Program-made: the position numbers and the translations under genes
Assembly (NCBI GenBank): GCA_933822405.4
Contig: CAKOGP040001869.1
Coordinates: forward strand, 268,816 to 332,815
Source of the DNA: Cylindrotheca closterium
Taxonomy: Eukaryota; Bacillariophyta; Bacillariophyceae; Bacillariales; Bacillariaceae
DNA length: 64,000 nt
Direction of reading: 5' to 3'
The notes under the pieces: model-generated
Told to the model about the DNA's origin: nothing
Database searches by the model: none
The model's input: the letters and a program-made list of their open reading frames with translations, nothing else
Shown here: piece after piece, positions 10,546 through 20,795 of the stretch
Position numbering within the stretch: position 1 is the first letter of the stretch
Layout of the letters: each line of letters starts with the position of its first letter

Positions 10546-13326
10546 CTAGTCCACCGAAATGCCCCGCAAGAGAGCAATTCTAACTTCTACGGCTCGCAAT
10601 GCTCCTTCGATAGGATCGCCACGGTTTCGAGAATCAATTTGTTCCTTCAGCTCACTGTCACTCAACATGACCAACGCTGCAATGTGGCTAATGAAAGGAT
10701 GTGGGTGCCCAGCAACGCCCAGCGCTGAAAAGACATTGATGAGGTAGTTAAAGTCTGCTGACAGGTGCTCGCATCCCTTGGGCGTCAGTTGCGAGAATCT
10801 CATAATCTTCTCCAGCATCTTTCCAGTCACCGCCAAACCAATTGCATCCAACCACACGTTGCAGAATATGGCGCTCGCCTTTTCGGCATCGCTGATTCCC
10901 TCTTCAAAGGCAGCATCCTCTTCTGTTAACGCTGAGTTTTGCAAGACTAAGCCGGTAATGTCAGTTCCGACCATCAACGTATTGATAATTGACTCGGAAG
11001 AACTAATCACTCCAGCCGTAGCCACAAATTCGTCCCATGGCTGCACCGCCACGTCTCGGACCTTGCCCATCACTTCATTTGCCAGTGAGAGTGTCTCTGG
11101 ATCGTCAGCAAATGGTTCAAAGGCTTGGACCAATGCCAACATGTGCTCTCCAATCAATGTGACATATTGTTGGGGAAGTGTTCCGTAGGAATCCATGGGG
11201 TTGGCTTCTGACATTTCCGACCAAGCGGGCATATCGGACATGCCTCGGAGTTGCTTCTTGGGCACCGATGAGCACACATAAAAAATGAACGAATGGCAAC
11301 TATTAGCAAGCCGTTGAATGGAATCTTCCGTTTTGGGATACAAAACTGATTGGTCGTCCTCTGGAACAGTCGAGAGGCGTTTGAGCATCGAGACAGCCGC
11401 AATTGTCCCTTCATCGGGATTTTCTTGATCCCCACAGAACTCTTCTGACAGGACCGCATCGATTTCGACCACTGACAACGAGTCCGGCAGTGTAAAGGCT
11501 GATGCCTTTTTCGTTCGACTCATTTTGGCTTCTTCTACTTCCAACTTGAGTTTGGAATGGTCTTCGAGTCTTCCCGCGATGATGGACAAACGCTTCCGAG
11601 TTCCCTCTTCAAAGCTACCCAAATCGCGCTTGAACTTTCCTGCAATTTTCAAGAGTTCCATGGCGCAAAGGACGTATTGTTCGTCGAAAAGATCCGCCAG
11701 CTTGTCATTGTCGGAGGTCATCGCCGCCGACAAGGTGCGGATGGAAATGACCATCTCTCCGACGTGATCAGTCAAAATCTTGTCCACCGCCGCCAAGGCT
11801 TGGCCGACCAGAAATCCACCGTTCATGAGTTCGAAGCGATCCAGCGCACCATTGGCCAGAGGGAAAATAAAGGGTGCCAATCCCTTGAGACGCTCAGTGG
11901 CATCTTGCAGGGCTTCCAGTCCACTGTTGACCGACACATTGCCAACGCACTGTTGAATGTCCTTGGACACAAGTTTGGTTGCCATTTGAGAATGCTTTGC
12001 CTCTAGTTCATCAAAGGATTGCATGTATTTGGCAAAAGGAGCAGCAACTTGTAGAGAGACCTCCTTGATATCCACAAATAGTCCAGCCCCATTTGTGGTT
12101 TGGTTACCTGATTCGGCCACATCCAAAGAGGCAGCGGCAATGAGTTCGTAGGCAAGCGATAGGAATCGCAACGTGGATTCGTAGGCAGTGCAAATGGATT
12201 CAAAAGCCCCTCCCTTCATGGCGTAAGGATCAGGGGAGCAAGTACTCTTCAACCGACTTTCAAAGGATGGAAGAATGGGTCGGAAGCATTCTTTCAATAC
12301 CTAAATATCATATTGGAAGAGGAGCAAGATGTTAGAGCTGAGGAAACAAACAAATAAACAGAACGAATATTCGATTGTAGCAGTGTGAACACGTACCAAT
12401 ACCAAGACTTCGGGTGCCATTTCTGCACCAAATACCGTGGACGACTGTCGTCGTTCTTCTGTCAGCAACGAAAGGACCTTCTCGTACCAAGATGGCAACC
12501 AGGTACTGAATCCTGAGTCAGTTCCATTGGAGGATTCTATCGATCCCGTATCCATAGCAGGAGAAAATCCAAACCATGCCTTGTGAATCTCGCTTGGACG
12601 GTTCTTGACGTATTCTTCTTGCAAGGAATCCATCTTGTCTAGTTTGGAATACAAAGCCACACATTGTTGCAAAGGTCCCAAACGAGAACTCATATTTTGC
12701 AAGGCATGATTGAGTTGGGGTTGCAACATGACTTGAACTTGGGTACGAATCTTGGCAATCGCCGCTTGACGTTCCTCCTTTTGGGGCATTCCCTGCAAGG
12801 CACGTTCCCCATGTTCCAATTGAGCCAGGGCGTCCACCGCATCATTCAAATTCTGTTCGGCCAAGAGAGGCGAAATACTAGCAATAGTAGAATCCCAAGT
12901 AGCTGCTGCCGTTAAAATATCCTTTGTTTTAGACAAGTTGGCTTGCAACGCATGCAAAGTAGACAGAGTCTCCAAAGATCCCGATAGTGCTTCTCCCTCT
13001 TGATTATTCACCGTGGTAGTATCGAGGAGATTTTGGGCATCTACCTTCATTCCTTGCAGTCCCACTCCCAATCGACTAACGTCCGCCGCACACCGAGGCA
13101 TAATGGCCTGGAGTTCGGCCCCAATTCGTCCAATGTCTTCGTGGCATGCCTGAGTCTGCAGTTGGAGTTGCAGTGCCAGTTCGGCCATGCGTCGTTGCAA
13201 TTCTTCGGGGTTGCCCCCACTGTTCAACGCTATATTAAGGTACGAAGAAACGCTAAAGTTGGGCCCAGATAGCATGGAAGACAAGCGCTCTTCCTGAGTG
13301 GAAGGTGTGGAAGCGGAAGGACTCAT
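10546..13326 (-). CDS. COG7: Conserved oligomeric Golgi complex subunit 7
   Basis: Minus strand, exons 13326-12397 and 12300-10546, with a 96-bp intron (gtacgt donor) in phase 0; about 894 residues against roughly 770 in human. The first third is coiled coil (RRMAELALQLQLQTQACHED) as in COG tethering subunits. The C-terminal third matches COG7 best: YVTLIGEHMLALVQAFEPF, then VWLDAIGLAVTGKMLEKI and CEHLSADFNYLINVFSALG. These parallel the human YISNIGQYIMSLPLNLEPF and ATDIDYLINVMDALG. COG7 belongs to lobe B of the complex, which tethers vesicles for retrograde intra-Golgi transport. A 707-bp spacer separates it from the divergent kinase gene. Confidence 0.85.
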
Positions 13327-14033
13327 CGGGAAAATACACGAAAGCGATCGGATGCTGCTGTCAGTAACTCCTTTGGCAATGCCTGATGTGGCTGCTGTTG
13401 TGTTTCCTCACAGTTAATCAAAGGGTTTGAGATTATTTTCGAGGTGTAATTGGGAGATTTGAGAGTTTGAGTGTGGAAGGAAATGCCACAACAATAACCA
13501 CAAGGAGACCGATGAATGAATGAATGAATGAATGAATGAATCATGATGACGGCTTGGAGGTTGTTGTTGGAGGGGAAACTTGGATTATTGTAGTTGATTT
13601 TGAGGGAGGTCATCAATCCATTCCCCCCTTTTACAGAAGCGTGTTCACCCCTTCGAAAGGAAACTCAAGATTGTACGTACGCTCTCTAGTATCATGTCCC
13701 ACCCCTCTTTTTCTCTTCAGTTCGAATGCAAACGATGATCATGTGTGCGAGGTTGCTCGTTAAAAGGGAAATAAAAAATCATCAGCTAGAAACATCACAA
13801 GGAAGTAGTATCCTTGCAAAGAGAGACATTAAGGCTTCCATACAGTAACAGAATCAATCCTGTCGCAATTTTGTCGAATAGAACGAGTCTGAATCATCCC
13901 ATTGGCTTGAATTTGAGAGCATTCAAACAAGTGTGAAAGACTGACTCACTCATCACTCCCAAAAAGAGACCGTTCCGTAGGAACACTCAATTATTCATTG
14001 CATATTTGCATTCATATCCCCGCATAAGTGACA
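13327..14033. promoter_or_regulatory. Divergent spacer COG7 / kinase with an ATGA microsatellite
   Basis: Holds both 5' flanks. A (ATGA)n tetranucleotide run at about 13511-13541 lies inside it. A TACAGTA motif occurs near 13843. No other element stands out. Confidence 0.4.
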
Positions 14034-15380
14034 ATGGCTGATATTATAACACCCCTGGCTCAAGAATGGCCCACCAGTAAGGATTCTTACGATCTGATAT
14101 GTAAGATTGGGCAAGGCGCCTTTGCTTCCGTGTGGAAGGCTCGGACCAAAGACACACAGCAAGAGTGTGCAATTAAAGTATTGAACCTGGACCATGTCGA
14201 TTCAAATCTACAGGAAATTCGGTTAGAAGTCCAAGCGATGCGGCTCTCTAGTCATCCCAATGTACTTCAGTGTCATACTGCCTTTTGCAACGCCAGTGAT
14301 TTGTGGTTGACAGTTCAACTCATGCGCAAGGGATCTTCCTTGCAATGTTTGGAAGGAGCCAGAAAGATACTGCGGCAACGGCAGCAAAATGTTTCAATGG
14401 AAGAACATATATTGTACATTTTGCACGAAACCTTACTCGGGTTAAGATACATTCACGACAATGGTCAAATTCACAGAGATATCAAAGCCGGAAACATTTT
14501 GCTCGATGGCGATGGTCAAGTACGAATTGCTGATTTTGGAGTGTCGGGATGGTTAGTCAATGCGGGATCCCAACAAGAAAAGGCCAAAACCTTTGTGGGA
14601 ACCCCCTGTTGGATGGCACCCGAAGTGATGGAACAAATTCATGGATACGACTATAAAGCGGACATTTGGTCACTGGGAATTACAGCACTGGAATTGGCCA
14701 AGGGCTTTGCGCCATATGCCAAGTATCCTCCCATGAAGGTGCTTATCTTGACCATTCAGGAGGATCCGCCATCCTTGGATACCTACGACCAAGAGACGGG
14801 AGATGATGAGGATGATGATCAAGTCCAAGAAGTGATTTCAAAATCCTTTGGATCCTTGGTCGATCTATGCCTTCAAAAAGATCCTTCGAAACGGCCGCAA
14901 TCGGTCGAACTATTGCAGTCGAGATACCTCAATGCGATGGAGGATGAAAATCACCGTATGGAACGGAGAAATAGGCTGGTCGAAGAGGTTTGCAACCTAG
15001 TTGAAAATGTTGGTTGCCAAGATGATTCAAATGCATCTTCATCGTCGCGAATGCCAGGTAATGCCCCAGTCTCCATTTTCGCATCCAACTTGGAGAATCG
15101 ACCAGCAGGTACTACTTGGGTCTTTGAAGATGGATCCCAAGTATTGGCATCGGCCACCAATAATGCTACCTTGGATGATGTCATGAACGATTTGGATCAA
15201 TTTGGACTCCAAACTGGTGGAGAAAATTACACTCGGAAACAAAAGGAAGAAGAAGAGCAAAATCAACAGCAGCAGCAGCAACAGCAATCAAGCGGAGGGC
15301 AAGGAGATGATGAGCTCGACGACTTTTTCTCCAACTTTGAACAAAGTACCGGAGGAGAAAACTTTCGACCTACGAATTAG
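14034..15380 (+). CDS. STE20-type Ser/Thr kinase, OSR1/SPAK-like
   Basis: Intronless, 448 residues from the ATG at 14034. The kinase domain (about residues 15-295) is complete. It has a G-loop IGQGAFASVWKA, the catalytic Lys in CAIKVL, the loop IHRDIKAGNILL, DFG in IADFGVSGW and the T-loop FVGTPCWMAPEVME. The segment GYDYKADIWSLGITALELA followed by YAKYPPMKVLILT is the hallmark of the OSR1/SPAK/Fray branch. In animals these kinases act below WNK kinases in ion and volume control. The C-terminus is acidic with a polyglutamine run (about 15264-15288) and ends in a DELDDFF segment. I do not see a clear CCT docking domain, so the upstream partner is uncertain. Confidence 0.85.
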   Translation: MADIITPLAQEWPTSKDSYDLICKIGQGAFASVWKARTKDTQQECAIKVLNLDHVDSNLQEIRLEVQAMRLSSHPNVLQCHTAFCNASDLWLTVQLMRKGSSLQCLEGARKILRQRQQNVSMEEHILYILHETLLGLRYIHDNGQIHRDIKAGNILLDGDGQVRIADFGVSGWLVNAGSQQEKAKTFVGTPCWMAPEVMEQIHGYDYKADIWSLGITALELAKGFAPYAKYPPMKVLILTIQEDPPSLDTYDQETGDDEDDDQVQEVISKSFGSLVDLCLQKDPSKRPQSVELLQSRYLNAMEDENHRMERRNRLVEEVCNLVENVGCQDDSNASSSSRMPGNAPVSIFASNLENRPAGTTWVFEDGSQVLASATNNATLDDVMNDLDQFGLQTGGENYTRKQKEEEEQNQQQQQQQQSSGGQGDDELDDFFSNFEQSTGGENFRPTN

Positions 15381-15647
15381 CAGTTTCGCTTGACTTGCTG
15401 CCTTCCATCAATCCTTCCTGAAATCGAAAAATGTAGCCGCTCATGGGCCAGTCGACGATCCACACCATAATGGTTATAAAATGAGATGCACGGTCAATCA
15501 TTCAAGATTTGTACGGTTCATAAAATGAATAGAGAGTCAGTCAGTCATCGTTCCGTATCTGTTCTTCTTTCCCAATGGCTCCGTTTCTCCAATAGTGCAA
15601 AACCAAACGAAAACATCTTCATCATCCTCTGCCCATCAAACAAAGTG

Positions 15648-17144
15648 ATGATGACAAGACGGTATCAAGCCTCCCGACTCGCAAGATGTATGTGTAGGTC
15701 AGGTAATCCTGTTCTTTTTCCAGGAAATAGGCTCTTGGCACAGGTAATGCCCTCGTCGAATGTCATTCCCTCGTCAATGCAGAGGTATCCATCCGTCATG
15801 GTCAATCGACAACTGTCCTCGTCCTCCAAAGCCAATACCACCTTGAACAAGGATCAATTTACAATGAGCAGGCTTTGGAAGGAATCCACTGAAAAAATGT
15901 TAAAACAGGAAATCTTCCCGATAGGATCCTTAGATTCGTTGCGATGGCAAATGGCCGAAACCATGGTTCTCCACTGGGCCGATCCAAACGAACAAGGCCG
16001 AGGAGGTGGCATTCAAAAATGTTTGGAGTTACTGGATCGTCTAAATGCCGAAGTTGTTTACAGTTGCGACCATACGGACGAGGAAGCCAAGCTTACCATG
16101 GATATTTATATTTTACATGCAGGTAAGAACGATCATCATTGATTGCAAGCAAAAATATCACCCAAATGGCTTACCACATGAATAATTTCTGTAGTTCTCA
16201 AAACCTGGAACCGGCTGTTCAAGGGTGGAAAAATTCGAGTCTTACCATCAGAGATGCTGCAAAGAATAGACGGATACACATCAAGAGTTCCTTGGTTGGA
16301 ACCCAATATTGCAACATACACCATGATTCTGGATGCGGCATCGCGTTGTCCTGATCCGAAAGAACGCATTGACTTTTCGGAATCATTGCTCTTGCGATTG
16401 ATCAAGGAAGCTTCTGCTAGCAGGGATTCTAGGGTACGACCGACTGTCGTCACTTTCTCCACCGTGATCAATGCCTATGCTCGAAGTGGCAACCAGGAAG
16501 CCGCAGAACGGGCAGAGAAACTCCTCAAACTCTCGCAATCTATGTATGAGGAACACGGTTGGACTGATGCGGAACCTAATGCGGTGGTGTATACTTCCGT
16601 TGTGAATGCATGGGCTCGAGCTGGGAATCCCAACCGGGCCCAGCAGATCCTGAAGGAAATGTACGAGGATTCCATGTTGAACGGAAAAGCTCAGATGCGA
16701 CCGAACCTGTGGACCTTCAATACCGTCCTTTCCGCTTGGTCGAAGAGTTCAGAGAAGAACGCCGTCGAGTCGATGGAGAAGCTTCTTGGCACCATGAAAG
16801 ATCTCTTTGAGCAGGGCATCTTGGAAACCCGACCCGACACGGTCAGCTATAATTGTTTGCTTCACGCTTTGGCCCGACGACGTAGGAGCATTCCAGATGC
16901 TCCTGTCATGGCAGAGTCGCTCGTGTCTGAAATGTTGCAGCTTTCCAAGGAGTTTGAAGATCGATCCATAGCCCCGAATGAGATATCGTATACCGCTCTC
17001 TTCAAGATCCTCAATTCGACAAAGTCTGTGGACTTGTCCAAAAGAGCAGAGTACTGGGTGAAACAAATGAACAGCAAGGTGCTAGGAGATGGATTTGTAC
17101 AAGATCAATTGAAGCAAATGGGATGGAAAGGAACTACGAAGTGA
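15648..17144 (+). CDS. Pentatricopeptide-repeat protein, probably mitochondrial
   Basis: Exons 15648-16122 and 16195-17144, with a 72-bp intron in phase 1; 474 residues. The Met at 15648 is chosen because MMTRRYQASRLARCMCRSGN is Arg-rich, acid-free and amphipathic, like a mitochondrial presequence. The frame is open further upstream to 15486, so a longer start is possible. The second exon has PPR-like helical pairs: NIATYTMILDAASR, TVVTFSTVINAYARSGNQEA, NAVVYTSVVNAWARAG, NLWTFNTVLSAWSKSS and DTVSYNCLLHALARRR. The likely role is organellar RNA binding. No catalytic domain is visible. It converges on the FARSA gene. Confidence 0.8.
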
Positions 17145-17213
17145 TGATTCACGAGACCATGCTATATGATACATTCTAGATAGGTATGCATAGAAAAGTA
17201 GGAAATCTTCTAT

Positions 17214-18837
17214 TTATTCGACGGCATCGAACCTACAGATAGGAGCGGTTCGAGTACGGGCCATTTCAACCTTGTGTCCAAAGAGGTCACGAATGTTCTT
17301 GATCCTGTATTTAATCATTGTGGGTCGTTCCAGCGAGAGACCCCAGGCAATAACTCGGACATTTTCGGGCAATCCCATGGGAGCCAACATCTCTGGACGG
17401 AACATTCCAGAGTTTCCAATTTCAGTCCACTTCTTCAAGTCGGGATGGTATCCAAAAATTTCCATCGAGGGTTCTGTGTAAGGGTTGAAGGCAGGCTTGA
17501 AACGAAGTTGGGTGATACCGATCTTCTTGAAAAATGTTTCAATAGTTCCAATCAAGTCTCCCAAAGAAAGGTCGTAGTCGGCAACCAATCCTTCCACTTG
17601 GTGGAATTCACACAAGTGTGTAGCATCCATAGTCTCATTACGAAAGACACGATCAATTGAATAATATCTAGCTGGCTTGAAGCCCCCTGGTTGGTTGGCT
17701 AGCTTGTACAGCATTTGCGATGAAACAGCAGTAGTATGCGTTCGCAGCAAGTTCTTGAAAGCTTCCTCCTTTTTGAAATCATAGCGGTATCCGATAGACC
17801 CAGCTCCTCCAACCTCGTGCATTTTCTTTACTCGCTCGTAATATTCTTCTGGTACACTGACAGTGGCACCAGGTTCCTTGATGAAAAAGGTATCGTGAGC
17901 GTCACGGGCAGGGTGGGATTGGGGTTGAAAGAGCGAATCAAAATTCCAAAAGGAAGATTCCACCCACTTGTTGGTTGGCATTTCGTGGAATCCCATTTCC
18001 ATCAGGATCTTTCTAAATTCGGCGCGAACCTTCAGCAACGGATGAAGGTATCCTCCACCGACCTTTTCTCCCAGCGTCAAGAAATTGTATGGCTTGAATT
18101 CAGCAGTTTTCCAAGCACCAGATTCCAACATTTCCTTGGTCAAATCAGCCGACTTCTTGACACGTTGTGGAGCATACTTCGGTCCCCGTTCGACCTTGAA
18201 GGACTTTCGGGTGACCAAGTTGGCCATTTTTCTTTTCTTTAAGTCTTTGAATTCCTGTAGAAAGAAAAAGAAAATGAGTGGGATTTGTATTGAAATATAT
18301 AAGACGATGAATATGATATGCACCGTGTATCCAGACAGGATATAGTGATACATTACACAAGATACTAACCTTATCTGAGATAGCATCTTTAGCAAAGTCA
18401 GCAGCCTTTAGCTTCTTCAACATATCTTGAACTTCGTCACTAACTTCTGAACTCTTTTTCAAGGCAAGCAAGTTCCCACCATCCTTCTTGATCCATTTCT
18501 TCTTCATGCAGTTTCCCATTCCAATCTTGGCAATATTTTTTCCAACTTTGGCTTCTAGATCTTTCAACGACAGAGGAGCGTCTTCCAGAGCCTTTAGAAC
18601 TTTGTATTCCTGGGACCCTTCTGCCAAAATCGTTTCGCCCTCTCCCGTCAAACTGTAGAAACTAGTTGACAAGTTGTCGACTTTGACAAATTCATCGGCC
18701 ATGAGAGACTTGATGGTTCCCACCACGGCTTCATGATCGATTTTCTCGCTGGCAGCCCATGGGAAAGTGTCATCAATCGAAGCGTGCGCTGCAGTGGACA
18801 AGTGCCCTAAGATTTTGGATTCACTGACTTCCGTCAT
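17214..18837 (-). CDS. FARSA: Phenylalanyl-tRNA synthetase alpha subunit, cytosolic
   Basis: Charges tRNA-Phe as an alpha2-beta2 class II enzyme in the cytosol. Minus-strand exons 18837-18370 and 18254-17214 (115-bp intron, phase 0) give 502 residues, close to the human 508. The N-terminal winged-helix region is followed by the catalytic core: [52 protein letters not shown] (motif 1 region), [18 protein letters not shown] (motif 2) and [19 protein letters not shown] (motif 3). The frame is open upstream to 19092, but the Met at 18837 gives the family's normal N-terminus. It is divergent from the TRM11-like gene, and the 273 bp between starts contain a nested hairpin. Confidence 0.95.
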
Positions 18838-18902
18838 GGTTTTAAAGATTGGATATGTGTCGGTAACAGTAATTGCACTCAATGGATCGACCCACTGGAC
18901 AG

Positions 18903-18962
18903 CCTTGAGGTGGAACCTCAAGGATAAAAGCGTCCTGCCTGTCGACAGGTTTGAGGTTCCAC
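18903..18962. promoter_or_regulatory. Nested inverted repeats in the FARSA/TRM11 divergent promoter
   Basis: Three overlapping perfect palindromic elements lie in 60 bp. GTGGAACCTCAA (18910-18921) pairs with TTGAGGTTCCAC (18951-18962). CCTTGAGG (18903-18910) pairs with CCTCAAGG (18916-18923). CCTGTCGACAGG (18938-18949) is self-complementary and sits in the loop. The CCTCAA arm can pair with either neighbour, so the hairpins are mutually exclusive. The function is unknown. Confidence 0.5.
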
Positions 18963-19110
18963 GCGTTGGGGTTGTTATGTCTGACAGTCTTCCGCCCATC
19001 ACCCCAAAATGATTGCCATCACCAAAATTTGAAAAATGTTGCGACGATTTGCATTTCAAAATGGCAATGATTCCAGACTTCAATGCAACCACAATAATTC
19101 GACGATAGCA

Positions 19111-20607
19111 ATGCAGCGTTGTCTATCACTAGTTTTTATCACAATCCTGAACCAGGCGACTGTTTTGGAAGGATTTCAGCCAGTCACTCAACAAATCATT
19201 CGACGGCGGCTTTCCACAACAATGATGTCGAAATCAACATCGAGTGATCTAAAAGCAAGTACCTGCACGACAAAAGAGAATGGGCGATTCCCATCTCGAG
19301 AGCTGTTGATTCACTGGCGGGGTGAAAAGGACGTTGGTTACAGCAAACCCTTTCGACAATTGGAGTTTGCCAGTGCACTCCTAGCCGAACTAAAAGTTCC
19401 CACAGAAGGCGAGTCGATGCTCCAGTTTCAAAATGCTTTAAACTACAATGGACAAGCTCAAATGGCGGATGTCAATGTGGAGCATTTTAACGAGGCCATG
19501 CAATTTGTGACCTTGAACGAAGAAGCTTGTTCGGAAGACATCCAAGTCCCACGCAATGCCATCATATCGACCGTAAAACGAAGTGCCTTGGTGCATGCTT
19601 GTTATGAAGTGATTGCTGCTTCGGAAAACATTGAGGAACTTGCGGAATTGGCCGTTCAAGATGGTGGTTTTCAAGATATGTACAAAGGAGGCACCAATGA
19701 AAAAGCGACATGGTGCTTTCGAGCACGAAATTATGGAGACATTCCAGCAGTCGCTACAGAAACTGTAGTGGGAAAGGAGAAACGATACTCCTCTAGTGCT
19801 CGGTCCATGAAGCTAGAAAAGGAAGGTCTCAAGGCGCTGACAGAGTTGCTATTAAAGTTTGGCGGAAAGGTAGACCTGCTCAACCCTGATTGCAAGATAT
19901 ACATCTTCGATGGACTTGAAGGAGGCATGAAAATGTTGGCACGACGGATTGCAGTAGGTCCGAGAACCTCCATAATTGCTCCCGCCACGAGAATATGCAT
20001 CACGAATACCCCTTTGGAACCTATTGCATCCTTCTCTCTTTGTAATGTTGCCAGGATCTGCAACGACATGGCCATTTTGGATCCCTATGCCGGTTCGTGC
20101 GCTACATTGATGGCATCTGCCATGATTGCTCCTCATAGTCAGACGGTAGGAATTGAAATCGCCCACAACGGCATTGTCAATCGAGACGATATTCGAAAGG
20201 ATTTTTCGAGCCGCAACTTGACTCTACCTGTGGCATTACTCCAGGGCGACTCGACCAACCAAACCATTCGAGAAGAAGCCAAGGCTGCCATTCGAAATCG
20301 ACCATTCGATGCCATCATTGCGGACCCGCCATATGGCATTCGGGAGTCGCTTAGCTACAATGACAAGAGTCCATTGGAAGAGCTTTTTGCCTCTATTGCT
20401 AAGGATAGACAAGCTAACGAGCGACTACTCCGAAAAGGTGGGAGGTTAGTAGCCTTTGTCGCAGTTACAGACGAAGAAACGCTGGAAGAGATGTTGCCAG
20501 GCGAAGACTTGGCTCGAGAAGCAGGACTCGCATTTGAGGTGTCTAGAGAGCAACCCTTGAATGATAAACTGAGTCGATGGCTCGTATCATATATTTGCAA
20601 AGAATGA
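19111..20607 (+). CDS. TRM11-type tRNA guanosine-N2-methyltransferase, organelle-like presequence
   Basis: 498 residues from the Met at 19111, no intron. The C-terminal half is a Rossmann methyltransferase: AILDPYAGSCATLMASAM (SAM-binding region), VGIEIAHN, and the catalytic FDAIIADPPYGIRES. The DPPYGIRE form is that of TRMT11/Trm11, which makes m2G10 in tRNA; the N-terminal half is too diverged for me to confirm a THUMP domain. The Met at 19111 gives a hydrophobic leader (CLSLVFITILNQATVLEG) followed by FQPVTQ, which suggests plastid or secretory entry. An upstream in-frame ATG at 19036 would bury this leader, so it is not preferred. The main doubt is whether this is Trm11 itself or an organellar relative. 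Confidence 0.75.
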   Translation: MQRCLSLVFITILNQATVLEGFQPVTQQIIRRRLSTTMMSKSTSSDLKASTCTTKENGRFPSRELLIHWRGEKDVGYSKPFRQLEFASALLAELKVPTEGESMLQFQNALNYNGQAQMADVNVEHFNEAMQFVTLNEEACSEDIQVPRNAIISTVKRSALVHACYEVIAASENIEELAELAVQDGGFQDMYKGGTNEKATWCFRARNYGDIPAVATETVVGKEKRYSSSARSMKLEKEGLKALTELLLKFGGKVDLLNPDCKIYIFDGLEGGMKMLARRIAVGPRTSIIAPATRICITNTPLEPIASFSLCNVARICNDMAILDPYAGSCATLMASAMIAPHSQTVGIEIAHNGIVNRDDIRKDFSSRNLTLPVALLQGDSTNQTIREEAKAAIRNRPFDAIIADPPYGIRESLSYNDKSPLEELFASIAKDRQANERLLRKGGRLVAFVAVTDEETLEEMLPGEDLAREAGLAFEVSREQPLNDKLSRWLVSYICKE

Positions 20608-20795
20608 ATGCTGAAATCTCGGTTCAACTGAAGAAAACTTTATTTTAAAATGCTGAAATATTGTATTTGTACGCAAATTCAAGAACCCCAATATGCCCAA
20701 TACTTTTTTATAGAAGACATGGCGGTGACAATATGTAGTTTTTATTACTCGTAGTTAATCTTGTTCTTTTGCCAACCATATTGGAAAGATTCTAT

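Noticed and set aside
18838..19092. N-terminal extension of FARSA overlapping the TRM11-like 5' end
   Set aside because: In frame but unlike the family start, and it would encode the hairpin region; the Met at 18837 gives normal length.
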